Source of the DNA: Nocardia sp. NRRL S-836
GTDB taxonomy: Bacteria > Actinomycetota > Actinomycetes > Mycobacteriales > Pseudonocardiaceae
NCBI RefSeq assembly: GCF_001279525.1
Contig: NZ_LGDY01000140.1
Location: forward strand, 1 to 35,890
Direction of reading: 5' to 3'
DNA length: 35,890 bases
Under the pieces are notes generated by a model. It was not told where the DNA came from, made no database searches, and worked only from the letters and a program-made list of their open reading frames with translations. Below, one piece after another: positions 15,242 to 22,820 of this stretch. The first letter of the stretch is position 1. Every line of letters begins with the position of its first letter. Both the position numbers and the translations under genes were made by a program.

Positions 15242-17497
15242 TCAGTTCGACTGGGCCCACGCGGCGAGCTGCGCGCGAGTGGACAGGTCCAGCGCGGTCT
15301 TCACGTTGTGCACGTGGGACTCCACTGTGCGGTGGGAAATGCCGAGTGCGGCGGCGATCTGCAGGTTCGTCATCCCCTGCGCCACCAGGTCGACGACCAT
15401 CCGCTGCCGGTCGCTGAGCACCGCGTCCCGCAGGACCTCCTCGTCCAGCGCGGTGTCCACGACGTACCGGACGTCCATCGCGCGGCCGGCCCGCTCGGCT
15501 CTCGCGAAAGCCGCCGGGGACAAGGCTTCCCGCGCGAGGTCCCGCACGGCGGTGATCTTCCTTTCCCACCACGGGTCCTGCGGGACGACCCACGTCGTGC
15601 GCAGGTGCCGGCAGGCGGCCAGCAACCGCACGCCGAACTCGTGCCGACCGGCCAGCACCGCGACCAGCGCACTGCCCTCGACCGGTTCCAGCACCGCGCG
15701 CGAGGCCGGCGCGGACATCCGCGTGCTCTCGGCGAACCGCGCACCGGCTGCGGCCAGGTCGCCGCGTTCCAGTGCGACGCAGCCGGAGGTGTGCAGTGCG
15801 ACGGCGGCGATGTCCGGGCGGGCGCGGGCCCGCAGCACCGGCAACGCCGCCTCGACCAGCGCGTCGGCCGCGTCCGGGTCACCGCGCACCAGCTGAATCC
15901 AGCCGAGGTTCTGGCTGGACAGGGCAACGCTCACGTCGTTCCCGTTGCGTACGCCGTACTCGATTGACCGGCGCAAAGCCCCTGCGCTGTTCGGAAGATC
16001 GCCCATCCCGTCGTAGGCGCCCGCCAGCGTGCGGTGCAGCCGGCACAGGACCAGTTCCTGCCCACCGGCCTGCGCCGTCTCGATCGCCTCCACGGCGTAC
16101 TTCACCGCTTCCACGTGCCGTTCCTCGTGTCCTGCCAGCAAGGACGCGTACTCCAGCGCGAGGACGCGGTAGCGCGCGTCGGCCGCCGTCTGGTCCAGCA
16201 CCTGCATCAGCACGGCGCCGGCCTCGGCGAAGTAGCCGCGGTCGAGGCACACCCGCAACAGCATCGTGGCGAGCATCAGCCGCCGTTCGTCCTGTGGCGA
16301 CACCAGGTGAGCGAACGCGTACGCCACGTTGTCGTACTCCTGGTGCTGCACCTCGACCTGCTCCGGCGCGAGGATCGACGACGTGGCACCGGGTTCGCCC
16401 ATCTCGCAGAGCCAGTCGACGATCCGGCCCGCGGTCACGGCGTGCTCGCCGCGCTCGCGCAGGCGTTCCTCCGCGAAAAGGCGCACCGACTCCAGCATCC
16501 GGAACCGGCCGTCGTTCTCCCGCGCCACCAACGACTTCGCCTGCAACGCCGTGAGCAACGCGGTCACCGGGGCGCCGTGCACGACCTGGGCGATGCCGAG
16601 CCCGAACCCGCCGGGTAGTAGCGCGAGCCTGCGGAACAGCTCCTTCTCCCGCTCGGTGAGCAGGTCGTGACTCCACGCGATGGCCGCGCGCAGGCTCTGG
16701 TGCCTGGTCTCCTCCTCGGCGTCGGCGAGCAGGTCGAGCCGTTCGTCGAGGTGGTCGGCGAGCTCGCTCAGCGGCACGGACCTCGTGAGCTTCGCCGCCA
16801 GCTCCACCGCCAGCGGGATGCCGTCCAGCCGCGCGCACACGGCCGCGATCTCGGCGCCGTGCTCCTGCACCGCGGTGAACCCCGCCCGATCGGTGAACAG
16901 CCGGACCGCGTCGGCCTCCAGGCCACGCACCGGGTAGACCGCCTCACCGGCGGCGCGCAACGCCTCCCGGCTCGTCGCCAGCACCTGCACACCGGGACAG
17001 CGCGCCAGCAGCGCGTCCACGAGGTCGCGGCACTCCCGCACGAGGTGCTCGCAGTTGTCGACCAGCAGCAGGACCCTGCGGCCCGACAGCTCGCCCAGCA
17101 GCGTGCTGCGCAGCGCGACCCCTGCGTGCTGGTACACCCCAACGGCTTCCGCGAACGCCTGCACCACCTGGTCGGCGCCGCTGAGCCGGCCCAGCTCGAC
17201 CGTGCGCACCTCGACCCGCTTCAGCCGGCTCGCGAGCTCGACCGCGAGCCGGGTCTTGCCGACACCGGCCGCCCCGACCAGCGTGAGCATCCTGTGCTTG
17301 CGCAGCAACGACTGCAGCTGCGCCAGCTCGGCCTCCCGGCCGACGAACGCGTCGGCGTAGCCCGGCAGCTCGGCGACCACAGTGGACGTGCCGGCGCTGC
17401 GCCTGCGGTAGGCCCGCTGACGGCACGCGTTCGAGCAGTACCGCGCCCTCGACGGCCGCGGCGCGAAGTGCGTGCCGCACGTCGCACAGGTGCCCAT
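15242..17497 (-). CDS. Large ATP-binding LuxR-family regulator with N-terminal zinc ribbon
   Basis: A 751-residue regulator. An N-terminal zinc-ribbon-like motif (Cys4, Cys7, Cys21, Cys25 in CATC...YCSNAC) is followed by an NB-ARC/AAA-type ATPase domain. The Walker A motif is GAAGVGKT (residues 75-82), a Walker B-like LLLVDNCEHL lies near residue 145, and DGIPLAVELAA is a typical GLPL-like motif. A TPR-like helical region spans about residues 370-660. The C-terminal LuxR helix-turn-helix (LSDRQRMVVDLVAQGMTN...GISHRTVESHVHNVK) occupies about residues 692-751. It resembles the actinobacterial AfsR/LAL-like signal-transduction ATPases, but with LuxR instead of SARP DNA binding. A -10 box lies 6 bp upstream of the ATG. 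The inducer is unknown. Confidence 0.9.
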   Translation of the reverse strand: MGTCATCGTHFAPRPSRARYCSNACRQRAYRRRSAGTSTVVAELPGYADAFVGREAELAQLQSLLRKHRMLTLVGAAGVGKTRLAVELASRLKRVEVRTVELGRLSGADQVVQAFAEAVGVYQHAGVALRSTLLGELSGRRVLLLVDNCEHLVRECRDLVDALLARCPGVQVLATSREALRAAGEAVYPVRGLEADAVRLFTDRAGFTAVQEHGAEIAAVCARLDGIPLAVELAAKLTRSVPLSELADHLDERLDLLADAEEETRHQSLRAAIAWSHDLLTEREKELFRRLALLPGGFGLGIAQVVHGAPVTALLTALQAKSLVARENDGRFRMLESVRLFAEERLRERGEHAVTAGRIVDWLCEMGEPGATSSILAPEQVEVQHQEYDNVAYAFAHLVSPQDERRLMLATMLLRVCLDRGYFAEAGAVLMQVLDQTAADARYRVLALEYASLLAGHEERHVEAVKYAVEAIETAQAGGQELVLCRLHRTLAGAYDGMGDLPNSAGALRRSIEYGVRNGNDVSVALSSQNLGWIQLVRGDPDAADALVEAALPVLRARARPDIAAVALHTSGCVALERGDLAAAGARFAESTRMSAPASRAVLEPVEGSALVAVLAGRHEFGVRLLAACRHLRTTWVVPQDPWWERKITAVRDLAREALSPAAFARAERAGRAMDVRYVVDTALDEEVLRDAVLSDRQRMVVDLVAQGMTNLQIAAALGISHRTVESHVHNVKTALDLSTRAQLAAWAQSN

Positions 17498-17503
17498 TGC
17501 GTG

Positions 17504-17509
17504 AGCCTA
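17504..17509 (-). promoter_or_regulatory. -10 box of a probable leaderless promoter (LuxR gene)
   Basis: On the minus strand TAGGCT ends 6 bases before ATG 17497, predicting a leaderless transcript. The shared 12-base motif TCCAACTGAGAC lies 13 bp upstream of it. Confidence 0.5.
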
Positions 17510-17522
17510 CGGCCGATTCGGT

Positions 17523-17534
17523 GTCTCAGTTGGA
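17523..17534 (-). promoter_or_regulatory. 12-base motif shared between two minus-strand genes (copy 2)
   Basis: TCCAACTGAGAC (minus-strand reading) lies 25 bp upstream of the LuxR start, over the end of the GH92 gene. Here it is part of a small inverted repeat, CAGTT-GGA-AACTG (17527-17539). The other copy is at 15212-15223. Confidence 0.3.
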
Positions 17535-19733
17535 AACTGTGCCCAGTTGTACGTCCAGGGTGGTACCGGCCTGCAGCTCGGCGAGCTCGACGCGTTCCCT
17601 GGGCCGGGACAGCCAGCCGCCCCGGATGCGCTGCACCACCTGCGCTTTCGTCAGATCGACCCCATCGGCCTTGATCACGACGTCCCTGCCGTTCTCCAGG
17701 TGCACGACCGCCCTGGCGAACTTCGGGGCGTGCGGCACGAACTCGCCGGTGCCCGGCACGGCCGGGTACAGGCCGAGCGCGCTGAACACGTACCAGGCCG
17801 ACATCGTGCCCAGGTCGTCGTTGCCCGTGACGCCCGCCGGACCGTTCGTGAACAACGTCTGCGCGGCCCGCACGACCACCGACGTCTTCTCCGGTTTGCC
17901 GATCAGCGCGTACATCCACGGCGCGTGCAGGTCCGGTTCGTTGTTCGGGTTGTACCGGAACTGGTTGTAGTAGTCGTACGGGCCGACGACCCACTTCTCG
18001 CGGACGGTGCGCGCGGGGTCGGCCAGCAGGTCCTGGTAGGCGAAGAAGTCGTCGAGCCGGGCTTCCGCGGCCGCCTTGCCGCCGAGCGCCGTGACCAGAC
18101 CGGGGAGGTCGTGCCGGCACAACCACTGGTACTGCCAGGCCGTGCCCTCGTGGAACCCCTCCGGGCCCTGCGGCGTGTACGGGTCCAGCCACGCGCCGTT
18201 GCCGAGCCGGGGCCGCGGGAACCCGGTGAAGCCGCGGTCGGAGACGCTGTGGTCCCACAGGGTGCGGTGGTTGAGGCCGCGCTTGCGGAGCCGGTCCGCG
18301 TCCTCGGCGTGCCCGAGCCCCTCCGCCATGATCGCGAGCGTGGCGTCGGCCAGTGCGTACTCCAGGGTCGCGGACGCGCCGTGGTGCGGGTCGGTGTCCT
18401 GGCCCTTCTTCGGGAAGCGCTTGTCGTACTGGACGAACCCGTTCGCGAGGTAGCTCGGGTTGCCGGACCGGCCCTGGAACCGGGACTGCTGCGGCGGGAT
18501 GCCGCCGGCGTTCTGCAGCAACGCCGCGTAGGCCTGGTCCTCGAAGCCCTTCAGGTGCCCGAACCGCCACAGGTCGACCAGGAACGGCGTGACCGGGTCG
18601 CCGGTCATGCAGTTGGTCTCCTGGTTGGCGTAGGCCCACCGCGGCAGCCAGCCGCCCTGCTCGTGGATGGCCAGCACGCTGCGCGCGATGTCCTTGCTGC
18701 GCCCGGTTCTGAGCAGCGCGAGGAGCTGGTTGTGCGCGCGGTAGGTGTCCCAGAGGCTGAAGTACTCGTAGTAGGTCCAGCCGTCGGCGTGGTGGACCTG
18801 GTCGTCGAAGCCGCGGTACCGGCCGTCGAGGTCGCTGCCGGTCAGCGGCTGGAGCAGCACGTGGTAGAGCGCGGTGTAGAAGACGGCGCGCTCGTCCCAG
18901 TCGTCGGTCTCGATCTCGATGCAGCCGAGCTCCTGGCGCCACGCCTGCTGGGCCTCGTTGCGGAGCTCGTCGAAGGTCTTGCCCTCGGCCTCGGCGAGGT
19001 TCCCGGCCGCACCCGCTGCGTCCACTTGGGACAGTGCGGTCACGGCGGTGACCGGTCCGGGGTCGAACGTGACCCAGGCACCCCTCAGCCCGGCGCCGCC
19101 CACCGACTCGCGCTGACCGGGCCGGGCACCGGCCGGTCCCCAGGTGCCGAACTCCCGGAAGGGCCGGTCGAACCTCGTGGTGAAGTGGGAGACGTACGGC
19201 CGGCCGCCGCAGAACGCCTGCGTCTCCACGGTTCCCGCGATCGTGCGGTCGTCGAGGACCCTGATGCCGCTGGCGGACACCGGTTCCCTGTCGTTGGCCT
19301 GGCCGACGTTGACGAGCAGGGTGCCGTTCACGCCGCTCGCCCACGTGTAGCGCTCGACGCCGGTCCTGGTGGTGGCGGTGCACTCGACGGTGATGTCGCG
19401 GTCCAGCTTCACCTTGTAGTAACCGGGTTTGCCGATCTCACCGTCGTGGGTGTACCTCGCGCCGTACCGCCGGTGGTCGAACGAGCTCGGCAACGGGCCC
19501 TGGGTGGGCAGGATGGGGACGAGGCCGCCCTGCTCCCAGCAGCCCGCGCCGGACAGGAAGAAGTGGCCGAAGCCGCGGATCACCTGGTCGTCGTAGCGGT
19601 ACCCCGCGTAGTGCGAGCCGACCGGGCTGGAGTGGGCCTTGCCGAACGGCATGGACGCGCCGGGGAACGTGTTGCCCTCGTCCTTTGTGCCGATGAACGT
19701 GTTGACCGACTCAATGGGATCCAGTGCGTCCAC
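17526..19733 (-). CDS. GH92 family alpha-mannosidase
   Basis: A 735-residue glycoside hydrolase family 92 enzyme, a calcium-dependent exo-alpha-mannosidase family. The N-terminal beta-sandwich (VNTFIGTKDEGNTFPGASMPFG) is followed by an (alpha/alpha)6 barrel with LFxDLW-type and WAYANQETNCMTGDP motifs, the HEGTAWQYQW segment carrying the likely acid glutamate, and GNDDLGTMSAWYVFSALG, the hallmark loop carrying the likely base aspartate. No signal peptide is present, unlike many secreted GH92 enzymes, so a cytoplasmic role is inferred. The start is GTG 19733 with a -10 box 6 bp upstream. It is divergent from the lacI-manA-ABC operon, which suits breakdown of imported mannosides to mannose. Confidence 0.92.
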   Translation of the reverse strand: MDALDPIESVNTFIGTKDEGNTFPGASMPFGKAHSSPVGSHYAGYRYDDQVIRGFGHFFLSGAGCWEQGGLVPILPTQGPLPSSFDHRRYGARYTHDGEIGKPGYYKVKLDRDITVECTATTRTGVERYTWASGVNGTLLVNVGQANDREPVSASGIRVLDDRTIAGTVETQAFCGGRPYVSHFTTRFDRPFREFGTWGPAGARPGQRESVGGAGLRGAWVTFDPGPVTAVTALSQVDAAGAAGNLAEAEGKTFDELRNEAQQAWRQELGCIEIETDDWDERAVFYTALYHVLLQPLTGSDLDGRYRGFDDQVHHADGWTYYEYFSLWDTYRAHNQLLALLRTGRSKDIARSVLAIHEQGGWLPRWAYANQETNCMTGDPVTPFLVDLWRFGHLKGFEDQAYAALLQNAGGIPPQQSRFQGRSGNPSYLANGFVQYDKRFPKKGQDTDPHHGASATLEYALADATLAIMAEGLGHAEDADRLRKRGLNHRTLWDHSVSDRGFTGFPRPRLGNGAWLDPYTPQGPEGFHEGTAWQYQWLCRHDLPGLVTALGGKAAAEARLDDFFAYQDLLADPARTVREKWVVGPYDYYNQFRYNPNNEPDLHAPWMYALIGKPEKTSVVVRAAQTLFTNGPAGVTGNDDLGTMSAWYVFSALGLYPAVPGTGEFVPHAPKFARAVVHLENGRDVVIKADGVDLTKAQVVQRIRGGWLSRPRERVELAELQAGTTLDVQLGTVSN

Positions 19734-19739
19734 GGTCCC

Positions 19740-19745
19740 ACCCTA
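19740..19745 (-). promoter_or_regulatory. -10 box of a probable leaderless promoter (GH92 gene)
   Basis: On the minus strand TAGGGT ends 6 bases before GTG 19733. No strong -35 box is visible. Confidence 0.5.
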
Positions 19746-19837
19746 GACGGGAAACCGGGCGGGTGCAGTGGTGCCGTGGAGTGGTTCCCGGGAGGTCGGG
19801 CGGACACCGGAGTGGATCGTCCACAAAGGATCATCCG

Positions 19838-19861
19838 CGCGGCGGCACCGGTGCCGCCGCG
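19838..19861. promoter_or_regulatory. 24-bp perfect palindrome in the mannose-locus divergent promoter region
   Basis: A perfect 24-bp palindrome centred on CACCGGTG (19846-19853) with arms CGCGGCGG/CCGCCGCG lies between the GH92 and lacI starts, 105 and 127 bp from them. It differs from the AT-richer LacI-type sites. It may bind another regulator or form a cruciform. A smaller repeat, GTGGA-TCG-TCCAC, lies at 19812-19824. Confidence 0.5.
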
Positions 19862-19949
19862 ACACCCCTGACAGGACCAGTGCGCGCAGCTGTCCTGGTC
19901 AGGGCTTCGGCCGGGCAGGTGAAGCGGCGCTTGACCGGTTCCGAGACGG

Positions 19950-19978
19950 TTGACAAGGGCGGGCGGCCGGGGTGAGAT
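19950..19978 (+). promoter_or_regulatory. Promoter of the lacI-manA-ABC operon
   Basis: A consensus -35 TTGACA (19950-19955), a 17-bp spacer and TGAGAT (19973-19978, 4 of 6 matches to TATAAT) predict transcription start near 19985, just before ATG 19988. The operator at 19990 then lies immediately downstream, a classic position for repression. Confidence 0.65.
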
Positions 19979-19987
19979 ACGGCCACT

Positions 19988-21031
19988 ATGACAACGTTGT
20001 CCCCCAGCGGCCAGGCTGCCGGTCAGCGCAAGGTCCGCCGCGCGACGATGAACGACGTCGCACGGCTGGCGGGCGTGAGCATCAAGACCGTCTCGCGTGT
20101 CGTCAACGACGAGCCGGGTGTGCACCCGTCCACCGCCGAACGCGTGCTGGCGGCCATCGACCAGCTCGGGTTCCGGCGCAACCTCAGTGCCCGCAACCTG
20201 CGCCGTGGCTCGTCCACCGGCACGATCGGGCTGGTGCTGGAGGACGTCGGCAACCCGTTCTACTCCGGGGTGACCCGCGCTGTCGAGGAGATCGCCCGCC
20301 TGCGGGGCAGACAGGTGATCTCCGGGTCGTCCGACGAGGACCCCGGCCGCGAGCGGGAGCTGGCGCTGGAGTTCTGCAGCCGCAGGGTCGACGGGCTGCT
20401 GATCGTGCCCGCCGGCCTGCAGCACAGCTACCTGGTGCCGGAGATGCGCGCGGGCACGCCGGTGGTGTTCCTGGACCGGCCCGCGGGTGACGTCGTGGCG
20501 GACACGGTGCTGGTGGACAACATCGGCGGGACCGTCGAGGCGGTCACGCACCTGGCCTCGCACGGGCACCGGCGCATCGCGTTCCTCGGCGACGCGCCGG
20601 ACATCTTCACCGCGAACGAGCGGCTGCGCGGGTACCGCGAGGGCTGCGTGCGGGCGGGGATCGGGTACCACGAGGAGCTCGTGGTGATGGGACCGCACGA
20701 CGAGGCCAGCGTGACGGCGTCGTTGCAGCGGTTGCGGACCATGCGCGAGCCGGCCACGGCGGTCGTGGCGGGCAACAACCGCATCACCGTGTACGTCCTG
20801 CGCTCGCTCGCGGGGGTGGCGGAGAAGCCGGCGCTGGTGGGCTTCGACGACTTCGAGCTCGCAGACCTGTTGTCGCCGCCGGTGACCGTGATCGCGCACG
20901 ACGCGAGCGCGCTCGGCAAGGCGGCCACGGACTTGTTGTTCGCCCGCTTGGACGGCGACAACTCGCCACCGCGCCGCGTCGTGCTGCCGGTGCGCTTGGT
21001 GCCACGAGGATCCGGGGAGGTCCACGCGTGA
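19988..21031 (+). CDS. LacI-family repressor, probable mannose/mannoside regulator
   Basis: A 347-residue LacI/GalR regulator. The helix-turn-helix and hinge occupy residues about 21-75 (MNDVARLAGVSIKTVSRVVN, then RNLSARNLRRGSS), followed by a periplasmic-binding-protein-like sugar domain (TIGLVLEDVGNPFYSGVTRAVEE; VDNIGGTVEAVTHLASHGHRRIAFLG; PALVGFDDFELADLL). It is the first gene of an operon with manA and an ABC transporter, and an operator palindrome overlaps its own start codon, so autoregulation and control of mannose uptake are likely. The effector is not known from sequence. Its stop overlaps the manA start (GTGA). Confidence 0.92.
   Translation: MTTLSPSGQAAGQRKVRRATMNDVARLAGVSIKTVSRVVNDEPGVHPSTAERVLAAIDQLGFRRNLSARNLRRGSSTGTIGLVLEDVGNPFYSGVTRAVEEIARLRGRQVISGSSDEDPGRERELALEFCSRRVDGLLIVPAGLQHSYLVPEMRAGTPVVFLDRPAGDVVADTVLVDNIGGTVEAVTHLASHGHRRIAFLGDAPDIFTANERLRGYREGCVRAGIGYHEELVVMGPHDEASVTASLQRLRTMREPATAVVAGNNRITVYVLRSLAGVAEKPALVGFDDFELADLLSPPVTVIAHDASALGKAATDLLFARLDGDNSPPRRVVLPVRLVPRGSGEVHA
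19990..20001 (+). promoter_or_regulatory. LacI-type operator (site 1)
   Basis: GACAACGTTGTC is a perfect 12-bp palindrome with the CG centre typical of LacI/GalR operators. It begins at the G of the lacI start codon and lies just after the predicted transcription start. An identical copy is at 22834-22845. Confidence 0.8.
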
Positions 21032-22059
21032 GTTCTGGTGTGCTCCACCAGCCTGTCAACCTGCCGGCGAACCAGCCGAAGCAGTTCTACCGCGGCGGGG
21101 AGGCGATCGCCGCGTTGCGCGGTGGTGCTTCCGCCGACTTCGGGCCCGAGGACTGGGTGGCGTCGACGACGACGCTCTTCGGGCGTGCCGATGCGGGGCT
21201 GACGACGTTGCCGAACGGCGTGCTGCTGCGCGACGCCGTCGCGGCGGACCCGGACGGGTGGCTCGGCGCCGACCACGTGGCGAAGTTCGGCGCGGACACG
21301 GCGTTGCTCGTGAAGCTGCTCGACGCGGGCCAGCGGCTGCCGGTGCACTGCCACCCGTCGAACGCCTTCGCCGCCACGCACCTGAACTGCCGCCACGGCA
21401 AGACGGAGGCGTGGATCGTGATCGGCACGACCGGTGCCGACCCGACCGTCTACATCGGATTCAAGGACGAGGTGCCCGCCGACGTCGTGGCCGAGTGGGT
21501 CGCCACGCAGAACAGCGCGGCGATGCTCGACGCGCTCAACCCGGTCGGCGTCCGGCCCGGCGACACGGTGTTCGTGCCCGCCGGTGTGCCGCACGCGATC
21601 GGCGAGGGCGTGTTCATCGTCGAGCTGCAGCAGCCGACCGACTTCTCGGTGACGCTGGAGTGGCGGGGTTTCCTCGACAGCCCCGACGCCGCTCACCTCG
21701 GCCTGGGCTACGACCTGGCGCTGGACTGCGTCGACCGGCAGGGCTGGGGCTCGTCGCTGGAACGGCTGGTGCACCAGACGTCCGAGCGGTGGGCGCCGTC
21801 GGTGGACCTGCTGGGCGCGGACGCCCACCCGTTCTTCCAGGCCGACCGCCTGCACGTGGAGGGCTCCCTCGCGCTGGAGCCGTCGTTCGCGGTGCTGGTG
21901 GTGCTGGAGGGGTCCGGCCAGCTCGGTGCGCTGGAGGTGCGCAAGGGCAGCACGGTCGTCGTGCCGCACGCGGCCGGTGAGCTGGGGCTGTCCGGTGACC
22001 TGGTGGCGGTCCGCTGCCGCCCGCCGGTGCTGGCCGCGGTGGAGGACGTGGCGCCGTGA
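21028..22059 (+). CDS. manA: Mannose-6-phosphate isomerase, class I
   Basis: A 343-residue cupin-type type I phosphomannose isomerase, which interconverts mannose-6-phosphate and fructose-6-phosphate. The metal-site region is visible as LPVHCHPSNAFAATHL and HGKTEAWIVI (His, His and Glu ligands), with a later PAGVPHAIGEGVFIVELQQ segment. It is somewhat shorter than the enteric enzyme (about 390). The GTG start overlaps the lacI stop by 4 bp and its own stop overlaps the ABC ATPase start by 4 bp, so the genes are tightly coupled. This gene points to mannose as the sugar handled by the operon. No sugar kinase is present nearby, so mannose-6-phosphate must come from an enzyme elsewhere. Confidence 0.9.
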   Translation: MSSGVLHQPVNLPANQPKQFYRGGEAIAALRGGASADFGPEDWVASTTTLFGRADAGLTTLPNGVLLRDAVAADPDGWLGADHVAKFGADTALLVKLLDAGQRLPVHCHPSNAFAATHLNCRHGKTEAWIVIGTTGADPTVYIGFKDEVPADVVAEWVATQNSAAMLDALNPVGVRPGDTVFVPAGVPHAIGEGVFIVELQQPTDFSVTLEWRGFLDSPDAAHLGLGYDLALDCVDRQGWGSSLERLVHQTSERWAPSVDLLGADAHPFFQADRLHVEGSLALEPSFAVLVVLEGSGQLGALEVRKGSTVVVPHAAGELGLSGDLVAVRCRPPVLAAVEDVAP

Positions 22060-22820
22060 CGGCACCGCTGCTGGAGGCCAGGGACCTCGTCAAGAGCTAC
22101 GGCACCGTGGAAGCGCTCCGCGGTGCCTCGTTCACCGCCTACCCCGGCGAGGTCGTGTCGCTGATCGGCGACAACGGCGCCGGCAAGTCGACGCTGGTGA
22201 AGTGCCTGTCCGGGGTGGAGCAGCCCAACGGCGGCACGCTGCTGTTCGACGGGGAACCGCTCACGCTGAGCTCGCCCAACGACGCCCGCGACCGGGGCAT
22301 CGAGACGGTGTTCCAGGACCTCGCGGTCGCGCCGGACCTCGACCCGGCCGCGAACATGTACCTGGGCAGGGAGATCCTCAAGCCGGGCCTGCTGGGGCTG
22401 CTGGGCGTGCTCGACAAGAAGGCGATGCGCCGCAACGCCGCCGAGCACTTCAGCCGGTTCGGCGCGGCGCTGCAGAGCATCGACGTGCCGATCGCGGCGC
22501 TGTCGGGCGGGCAGCGCCAGTCCGTCGCGGTGGCGCGGTCGGTCGCGTGGGCGTCGAAGCTCGTGTTCATGGACGAGCCGACCGCCGCACTCGGTGTGGT
22601 GCAACGGGAACGCGTGCTGGACGTGATCCGGCGGGTGCGCGACGAGGGCGTCGCCGTGGTGCTGATCTCGCACAACATGCCCGAGGTGCTGTCCGTCTCC
22701 GACCGGGTCGAGGTGCTGCGCCTGGGCCGCAGGGTGGCCCGGTTCACGGCCGCGGACACCACCGTGGAGGAGCTCGTCGGCGCGATGACCGGCGCGCTGT
22801 CGCAGGAGAACGCGGGATGA
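22056..22820 (+). CDS. Sugar ABC transporter ATP-binding protein (single-domain)
   Basis: A 254-residue ATPase of a carbohydrate ABC importer. Walker A GDNGAGKST, signature LSGGQRQ and Walker B LVFMDEPTAALG are intact, followed by the switch-histidine region VVLISHNM. It has a single nucleotide-binding domain, unlike the double-domain RbsA/XylG type, and so resembles FrcA of fructose-type importers (CUT2 group). It would act as a homodimer under the permease. GTG 22056 overlaps the manA stop by 4 bp. The stop overlaps the permease ATG (ATGA). Confidence 0.9.
   Translation: MTAPLLEARDLVKSYGTVEALRGASFTAYPGEVVSLIGDNGAGKSTLVKCLSGVEQPNGGTLLFDGEPLTLSSPNDARDRGIETVFQDLAVAPDLDPAANMYLGREILKPGLLGLLGVLDKKAMRRNAAEHFSRFGAALQSIDVPIAALSGGQRQSVAVARSVAWASKLVFMDEPTAALGVVQRERVLDVIRRVRDEGVAVVLISHNMPEVLSVSDRVEVLRLGRRVARFTAADTTVEELVGAMTGALSQENAG

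Noticed and set aside
17221..19383. A 720-codon minus-strand frame overlapping the GH92 gene and the 5' end of the LuxR gene
   Set aside because: It is an out-of-frame reading of GH92 that happens to run into the LuxR frame; the composition is Arg/Pro/Gly/His repetitive.
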